A stretch of DNA of 9,079 nucleotides from Chloroflexota bacterium (GTDB taxonomy: Bacteria > Chloroflexota > Dehalococcoidia > SM23-28-2 > RBG-16-64-32). The translations under genes and the position numbers were made by a program. The number at the start of each line of letters is the position of its first letter. Positions within the stretch are counted from its first letter, which is position 1. The stretch is taken from NCBI GenBank assembly GCA_016190405.1, contig JACPQO010000129.1:1-9079 (forward strand), read 5' to 3'. Shown piece after piece: positions 6,844 to 9,079 of the stretch. Under the pieces are notes generated by a model. That model was not told where the DNA came from. It was given only the letters and a program-made list of their open reading frames with translations, and did not search any database.

Positions 6844-6919
6844 TGGCGACCCCGATGGGATTCGAACCCACGATCTCCACCGTGACAGGGTGGCATGTTA
6901 ACCGCTACACCACGGGGCC
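6844..6919 (-). tRNA. trnD: tRNA-Asp (anticodon GTC)
   Basis: The minus strand folds into a complete 76-nt tRNA with encoded CCA. The 7-bp acceptor stem is GGCCCCG/CGGGGTC with one G-T pair. The D stem is GTGT/ACAT around AGCGGTTA. The anticodon stem is CCACC/GGTGG with loop CTGTCAC, which places GTC at positions 34-36 (window 6886-6884). The variable loop is AGATC, the T stem GTGGG/CCCAT with loop TTCGAAT, the discriminator base G, then CCA. It is transcribed alone, leftward, from its own promoter, with a stem-loop 17 bases beyond its end. It reads GAC and GAU codons. Confidence 0.97.
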
Positions 6920-6963
6920 GCCCGGCTGCCTGAAACGCCTCTCGGTGACCTCAGGCCAGTTTC

Positions 6964-6993
6964 ATTCTATATTGGGCACGTCTAGGCGGTCAA
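6964..6993 (-). promoter_or_regulatory. Promoter of tRNA-Asp
   Basis: On the minus strand TTGACC (6993-6988, five of six consensus bases) and TAGAAT (6969-6964, five of six) are separated by 18 bp. Transcription would begin near 6957, about 38 bases before the mature tRNA 5' end at 6919. Confidence 0.7.
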
Positions 6994-7003
6994 CGTGGCA
7001 CGG

Positions 7004-7032
7004 TTGGCCCTAGCAGACCTCACGGGTATAAT
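7004..7032 (+). promoter_or_regulatory. Promoter of the small membrane protein gene
   Basis: TTGGCC at 7004-7009 and a perfect TATAAT at 7027-7032 are separated by 17 bp, giving a start near 7039 and a leader of about 29 nt before the GTG at 7068. Its -35 is only 10 bp from the -35 of the divergent tRNA promoter, so both could share upstream DNA contacts. Confidence 0.7.
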
Positions 7033-7067
7033 GCAGCAAGAGTCCACGTTCGAACTGAGAGATTACT

Positions 7068-7340
7068 GTGCCCAGACGCTACCGGCCGCCGGTTAAGCGG
7101 CGCAAGCCCAAGAGACGCACCACCGCCGACATCCTGGCGGAGCCGCCGGCTCCCCAAGAGATTGCCGCGCCCATCGCCGTCGCCCGCACGGCGGTGTCGA
7201 CGGCGGCGCCGGCATCGCGCAGCGAGACCAGGCACATCACGCGTGACTATAGCTACGTGCGCACAGAGATCGTGCGCATAGCGCTGGTGGCCGGCTTCAT
7301 AGTAACCAGCCTGGTACTGACGGCCGTCTTCCTGCGCTGA
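7068..7340 (+). CDS. Small basic single-pass membrane protein, function unknown
   Basis: This is a 90-residue protein that I do not recognise. Residues 1-18 are strongly basic (MPRRYRPPVKRRKPKRRT), residues 20-50 are Ala/Pro-rich and probably flexible, and 51-68 hold a charged stretch ending RDYSYVRTEIVR. Residues 69-88 form one hydrophobic helix that stops two residues before the C-terminus. The layout predicts a tail-anchored protein with a positively charged cytoplasmic N-terminus that could touch nucleic acid or lipid head groups (inference). The GTG start follows GAGAG at close spacing and sits 29 bp after the predicted transcription start. The gene ends five bases before the convergent stop of the zinc-ribbon membrane protein gene. 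The good promoter, ribosome site and clean membrane segment argue that it is real. Confidence 0.75.
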   Translation: MPRRYRPPVKRRKPKRRTTADILAEPPAPQEIAAPIAVARTAVSTAAPASRSETRHITRDYSYVRTEIVRIALVAGFIVTSLVLTAVFLR

Positions 7341-7345
7341 TGGGG

Positions 7346-7828
7346 TCAGAAGCGTAGCCGGTTCGCCGCCACCACGATCCCCAGGACGACCACCACGTAG
7401 CCGTACAGATCGTTCGTGGGAATCGGGGCCCAGCCCAGCAGCAGGTTGCGCGCTACGTAGGCCACCACGATGCCCGCCGAGGCGGCCACCTGGAGGGCGG
7501 GGCCCGACTTGTGGTTGGTGGCCCAGCTCACCGACTCGGCGACGGCGTAGCCGAGGAGGATGGCTACGATCAGGCTGAAGAAGCCCAGGCTGTCGGCAAG
7601 GATGAGCCACCACAGGCCGCCCAGAACGGCGCCTGACGCCAGGGCCGCAGCGGCGCCCCGCAGCAGGTAGACCGGCCCGACCTCGAACTGGGGAAGCTTG
7701 CGGCTGGGGGCGCAGGTGGGGCAGCGGGCGCCGACGTCTGTCATCACCACGCACCTGGGGCAAATGGGCGTCTCGCAGCGGCCGCAGGCCAGCTCGGTCT
7801 CGGTGTTCGGGTGGCGGGCGCACCACAT
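7346..7828 (-). CDS. B-box/zinc-ribbon four-helix membrane protein, function unknown
   Basis: This is a 160-residue protein. Residues 3-39 hold a B-box-like metal site: C3, H6, C15, C18, C23, C26, C36 and C39, enough ligands for two zinc ions (CxxH, CxxC, CxxC, CxxC). After a short linker come four probable membrane helices at about 53-77, 81-101, 113-132 and 140-158. Small B-box membrane proteins of this layout are widespread but uncharacterised; the zinc part probably sits in the cytoplasm as a protein-binding module. The ATG at 7828 is 20 bases after the stop of the PHP gene, with no clear ribosome site, so translational coupling is likely. It ends convergently five bases from the small basic membrane protein gene. 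The operon suggests, but does not prove, a link to nucleotide or RNA turnover. Confidence 0.8.
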   Translation of the reverse strand: MWCARHPNTETELACGRCETPICPRCVVMTDVGARCPTCAPSRKLPQFEVGPVYLLRGAAAALASGAVLGGLWWLILADSLGFFSLIVAILLGYAVAESVSWATNHKSGPALQVAASAGIVVAYVARNLLLGWAPIPTNDLYGYVVVVLGIVVAANRLRF

Positions 7829-7848
7829 GGGCCCGGCGGCGGGTCTGC

Positions 7849-8718
7849 CTAAGGCCGGTACGCGGCCCGGGCCCGCTCCAGGGCGCCGCGCTCCCTGGCC
7901 AGTGCCAGCAACCGCTCCGCCGGCTCTGTTGGCAGCGGGATGTCGCCGGGCTCCCGCTGCTGGGGCCCGCCGAGGCCGTGGTAGTCGCTCCCACCCAAGG
8001 GGAGCAGGCCGAACTTATCGGCCAGCGCGCGTAGCCGTTCGATCTCCGCCGGCTTGTAGTCCTGGTAGTAGACTTCCATGCCGATGAGACCGGCGTCCTT
8101 CAGCTCAGCCAGGTGCCCTTCGAGGGCCGGGAGATCGCGGGGGTGGGCCAGAGTGGCCAGGCCACCCACCCGCAGCAGCGTCTCCACCACCTGGCGGGGC
8201 GTCAGACGTTCCCGCTCCACGTAGGCCGGCCCGTTGCGGCTGAGGTAGCGGTCGAAGGCCTCGTTGACGCTGGCCACGTGACCGGACTCGTCCAGGGCCC
8301 GCGCTATGTGCGGCCGCCCCACGGCGCCTTCGCTGGCTATCTCCTGCACCCGCTCCCAGGCGATGGGCATGCCCAACCCGCGGAGCTTCTCCACCATCTT
8401 GCGGGCCCGGCCCAGGCGCGACTCCCGCAGGCGGGCCAGCGTCTCCTGGAATGTCTCGTTGGCCCAATCGATGAAGTGGCCCAGGATGTGCACCTCGTTA
8501 CCGGGCACGTCGGTGCTCATTTCGATGCCGGGAATGAGGGTGAAATCGGGGTAGCGGGCGGCGGCCTGGTAGGCCTCGGGCAGCCCCTGGGTGGTGTCGT
8601 GGTCGGTCAGGGCCATAAGGCGGACGCCGTTGCCGTAGGCCAGGTCGATGAGCTGAGTGGGGGTCAGCACGCCGTCGGAGAAGGTGCTGTGGGTGTGCAG
8701 GTCGGCGCGGCTAGCCAA
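7849..8718 (-). CDS. PHP-domain metal-dependent phosphoesterase
   Basis: This 289-residue protein fits the PHP family related to YciV/TrpH (RNase AM, 3',5'-nucleotide bisphosphate phosphatase). Metal-ligand motifs are complete: DLHTHS (H8, H10), SDG (D15), LTDHDT (D39, H40), PGIE (E66), H77 in EVHILGH, AHP (H192) and GSDYHG (D245, H247). The insert between the first half and AHP, with GRPHIA (H137), is typical of the family, and the length is normal. Expected activity is hydrolysis of phosphomonoesters on nucleotides or short RNA 5' ends, using two or three metal ions in the cytoplasm; the exact substrate cannot be read from sequence. The start is an unusual TTG, directly after the TGA of the YmdB gene in the same frame. 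GGGAGGTG seven bases upstream supports it, and the first motif begins at residue 6. Confidence 0.9.
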   Translation of the reverse strand: MASRADLHTHSTFSDGVLTPTQLIDLAYGNGVRLMALTDHDTTQGLPEAYQAAARYPDFTLIPGIEMSTDVPGNEVHILGHFIDWANETFQETLARLRESRLGRARKMVEKLRGLGMPIAWERVQEIASEGAVGRPHIARALDESGHVASVNEAFDRYLSRNGPAYVERERLTPRQVVETLLRVGGLATLAHPRDLPALEGHLAELKDAGLIGMEVYYQDYKPAEIERLRALADKFGLLPLGGSDYHGLGGPQQREPGDIPLPTEPAERLLALARERGALERARAAYRP

Positions 8719-9079
8719 TCAGGCCACCTCCCTATCCAGCCGCTGGATGGAGAGGGCGCGGCCGCTGTCGGGGTCTATCTGGACCAGGACCGCGTTGAAG
8801 ACGGCCGGGCCGCGCTCTACGGGCGCGAAGCGGGCAGGGAGTTGGCTGAGGAAGCGCTGGACGATGGGTTCGGTCTCCATGCCCAGGATAGAGTCCAGGG
8901 CGCCCACCATGCCCACGTCGCTAACGTAGGCCGTACCCTTGGGCAGGACGCGGGTGTCGGACGTGGGCACGTGGGTGTGCGTACCGAGGACGGCGCTGAC
9001 GCGCCCGTCGAGGTAGTAGGCCATGCCGATCTTCTCGCTGGTGGCCTCGGCGTGCATGTCCACGATGATGACCCGGTAG
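8719..9079 (-). CDS. ymdB: YmdB/TIGR00282-family metallophosphoesterase, C-terminal part only
   Basis: The 5' half lies outside the window; 119 residues are visible, against about 260 for the family. The visible part is strongly characteristic: YRVIIVDMHAEATSEK, then YLDGRVSAVLGTHTHVPT, LPKGTAYVSDVGMVG, DSILGME and FNAVLVQID near the end. The histidines in DMHAE and GTHTH correspond to metal ligands of the calcineurin-like fold. Characterised members hydrolyse 2',3'-cyclic nucleotides, and in Bacillus YmdB influences biofilm genes and RNase Y-linked RNA turnover. A start at GTG 9063 would cut the domain; the frame is open to the edge, so the gene continues. It is the most upstream gene seen in a three-gene operon and is followed without a gap by the PHP gene. 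In other bacteria ymdB often follows rny, which may lie just right of the window (inference). Confidence 0.9.
   Translation of the reverse strand, partial: YRVIIVDMHAEATSEKIGMAYYLDGRVSAVLGTHTHVPTSDTRVLPKGTAYVSDVGMVGALDSILGMETEPIVQRFLSQLPARFAPVERGPAVFNAVLVQIDPDSGRALSIQRLDREVA
8725..8732 (-). promoter_or_regulatory. Ribosome binding site that fixes the TTG start of the PHP gene
   Basis: Read on the minus strand this is GGGAGGTG, within the last codons of the YmdB gene. It lies about seven bases before the TTG at 8718-8716. Because the codon just upstream of TTG is TGA in the same frame, no earlier start is possible. Confidence 0.75.

Noticed and set aside
6759..7013. Plus-strand open frame across the tRNA
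   Set aside because: It runs antisense through a complete tRNA-Asp gene and its promoter, so coding is very unlikely.
7020..7994. Long minus-strand frame covering the small membrane protein and the zinc-ribbon gene
   Set aside because: Composition is Arg/Gly/Pro-rich shadow sequence; the competing frames contain a complete zinc motif, membrane helices and a PHP C-terminus.

Overview
The window looks like a chromosomal piece of a GC-rich, uncultured bacterium, most likely Chloroflexota (Dehalococcoidia-like). The basis is the blade repeats of the type SLALDxxGNPVVSYYD, a short dispersed repeat read as STGSGQA inside a gene, a YmdB - PHP phosphoesterase - zinc-ribbon membrane protein operon, and clean sigma-70 promoters (TATAAT) in GC-rich DNA. 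The assignment is inference from recognition, not from a database search.

Layout. (1) 2470 down to the left edge, minus strand: one continuous open frame of at least 823 codons. It encodes an exported, cysteine-rich tandem-repeat (probable beta-propeller) protein whose C-terminus lies outside the window. (2) 2815-2612, minus: a 67-residue excisionase-type helix-turn-helix protein upstream of the propeller gene. (3) 2816-3005: a divergent control region with a near-consensus promoter for the rightward gene and three perfect GCGTCCC heptamers at 11-12 bp spacing. (4) 3006-6587, plus: a 1193-residue SARP-like regulator (winged helix, BTAD, STAND-type ATPase, TPR). Its ATPase region carries an in-frame dispersed repeat. 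(5) 6588-6843: intergenic, with two good hairpins. (6) 6919-6844, minus: tRNA-Asp(GTC) with encoded CCA. (7) 7068-7340, plus: a 90-residue single-pass membrane protein, whose promoter lies back-to-back with that of the tRNA. (8) 9079-7346, minus: an operon of YmdB-family phosphodiesterase (3' half only), PHP-domain phosphoesterase, and a zinc-binding four-helix membrane protein.

How it fits together. The left half reads as a regulator/effector locus. A large ATP-dependent SARP-type activator is divergent from a small DNA-binding protein and a surface propeller protein, with SARP-like direct repeats between them, so the activator may control the propeller transcription unit. The right half is conserved housekeeping: a tRNA and a nucleotide or RNA-end processing operon with an uncharacterised membrane protein at its end. 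The most unusual observation is in the propeller. Every complete unit-to-unit junction carries a C-x4-C pair, and six of thirteen full units carry an expanded loop closed by a further cysteine pair.
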